NCBI GenBank assembly: GCA_915069725.1
Contig: CAJZFF010000181.1
Location: 1-5,145, forward strand
Origin: an uncultured Actinomyces sp.
GTDB lineage: Bacteria; Actinomycetota; Actinomycetes; Actinomycetales; Actinomycetaceae
DNA length: 5,145 nt
Direction: 5' to 3'
The position numbers and the translations under genes were made by a program. Each line of letters starts with the position of its first letter. The stretch's first letter is position 1. Of the stretch, positions 5,014 to 5,145 are shown piece after piece. The notes under the pieces are model-generated. The model ran no database searches, was not told where the DNA came from, and was given only the letters and a program-made list of their open reading frames with translations.

Positions 5014-5145
5014 ACCCGGTCACTCTCGGACCGCTCGGTCTGATTTCCCCCGATTCTGCCCGCCCCGGCTGCACGCAGCGAAACCAACGACGACCGATGC
5101 GTCACAATCCGCCACCGGCAGACACCAGGCGTGGTTTCCTCCAGG
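5014..5145 (-). other. Region upstream of the immunity-like gene, up to the window edge
   Basis: The frame of the downstream gene has no stop from 4997 to the window edge, so an N-terminal extension or a fusion to an upstream domain cannot be excluded. A second minus-strand frame is open from 5145 to a TGA near 5021 and could be the tail of an upstream gene. The third stops near the edge. GACCG and CGGTC (5029-5040) form a small inverted repeat 15 bp before the SD. I see no convincing promoter. Confidence 0.35.

Noticed and set aside
4503..5043. Plus-strand open frames opposite the immunity-like gene
   Set aside because: They are low-complexity translations. The minus-strand gene has the best SD in the window and a coherent protein.
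1..5145. CRISPR array, tRNA, rRNA, transposase or attachment sites
   Set aside because: No regularly spaced repeats, cloverleaf, rRNA-like stretch, transposase motifs or flanking duplications were seen on either strand.

Overview
The window is very GC-rich, with GC-dominated third codon positions and long open shadow frames opposite the real genes. This points to a high-GC actinobacterium. The style of the kinase (a GTPGFIPPE activation segment, a Pro/Ala/Gly/Ser/Tyr linker and several C-terminal membrane helices) and the MsiK-type ATPase fit an Actinomyces-like (Actinomycetaceae) host. The genus is an inference and cannot be proved from this window.

Layout. At the left, on the minus strand, is a complete sugar-importer ATPase gene of the MsiK/UgpC/MalK type (62-1189), followed by a strong 11-bp GC hairpin (12-49). 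A 354-bp intergenic region (1190-1543) separates it from a divergent gene. That region holds the msiK leader, with two hairpins just before the Shine-Dalgarno (SD) sequence, a perfect 8-bp inverted repeat, and a TAnnnT -10 box placed so that the next gene is probably read from a leaderless mRNA. On the plus strand, 1544-3595 encodes a complete membrane-anchored Ser/Thr protein kinase: a cytosolic kinase domain, a low-complexity linker of about 170 residues and about five membrane helices. It has no PASTA or other recognisable sensor domain.

To the right, two minus-strand genes run convergently to the kinase. The first (3697-4299) encodes a small membrane protein with a Pro/Gly/Tyr-rich N-terminal tail and a DUF4870/Tic20-like membrane region. 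The second (4542-4997) encodes a 151-residue soluble protein with a C-terminal FDYD...PP...FPRD...IPDWM pattern. That pattern resembles small actinobacterial proteins of the YezG/DUF600 immunity type, and the match is tentative. Its reading frame stays open upstream to the right edge of the window, so its start is inferred from a good SD sequence.

How they work together. The ATPase probably powers one or more carbohydrate ABC importers encoded elsewhere, since no binding protein or permease is nearby. The kinase and the DUF4870-like protein are convergent, so they are neighbours and not an operon. A kinase-substrate relation is possible but unproven. I found no CRISPR array, tRNA, rRNA, insertion sequence or phage element. 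The most interesting signals are the leaderless kinase start, the structured msiK leader, the sharp codon-use shift within the kinase gene and the possible immunity protein at the right edge.
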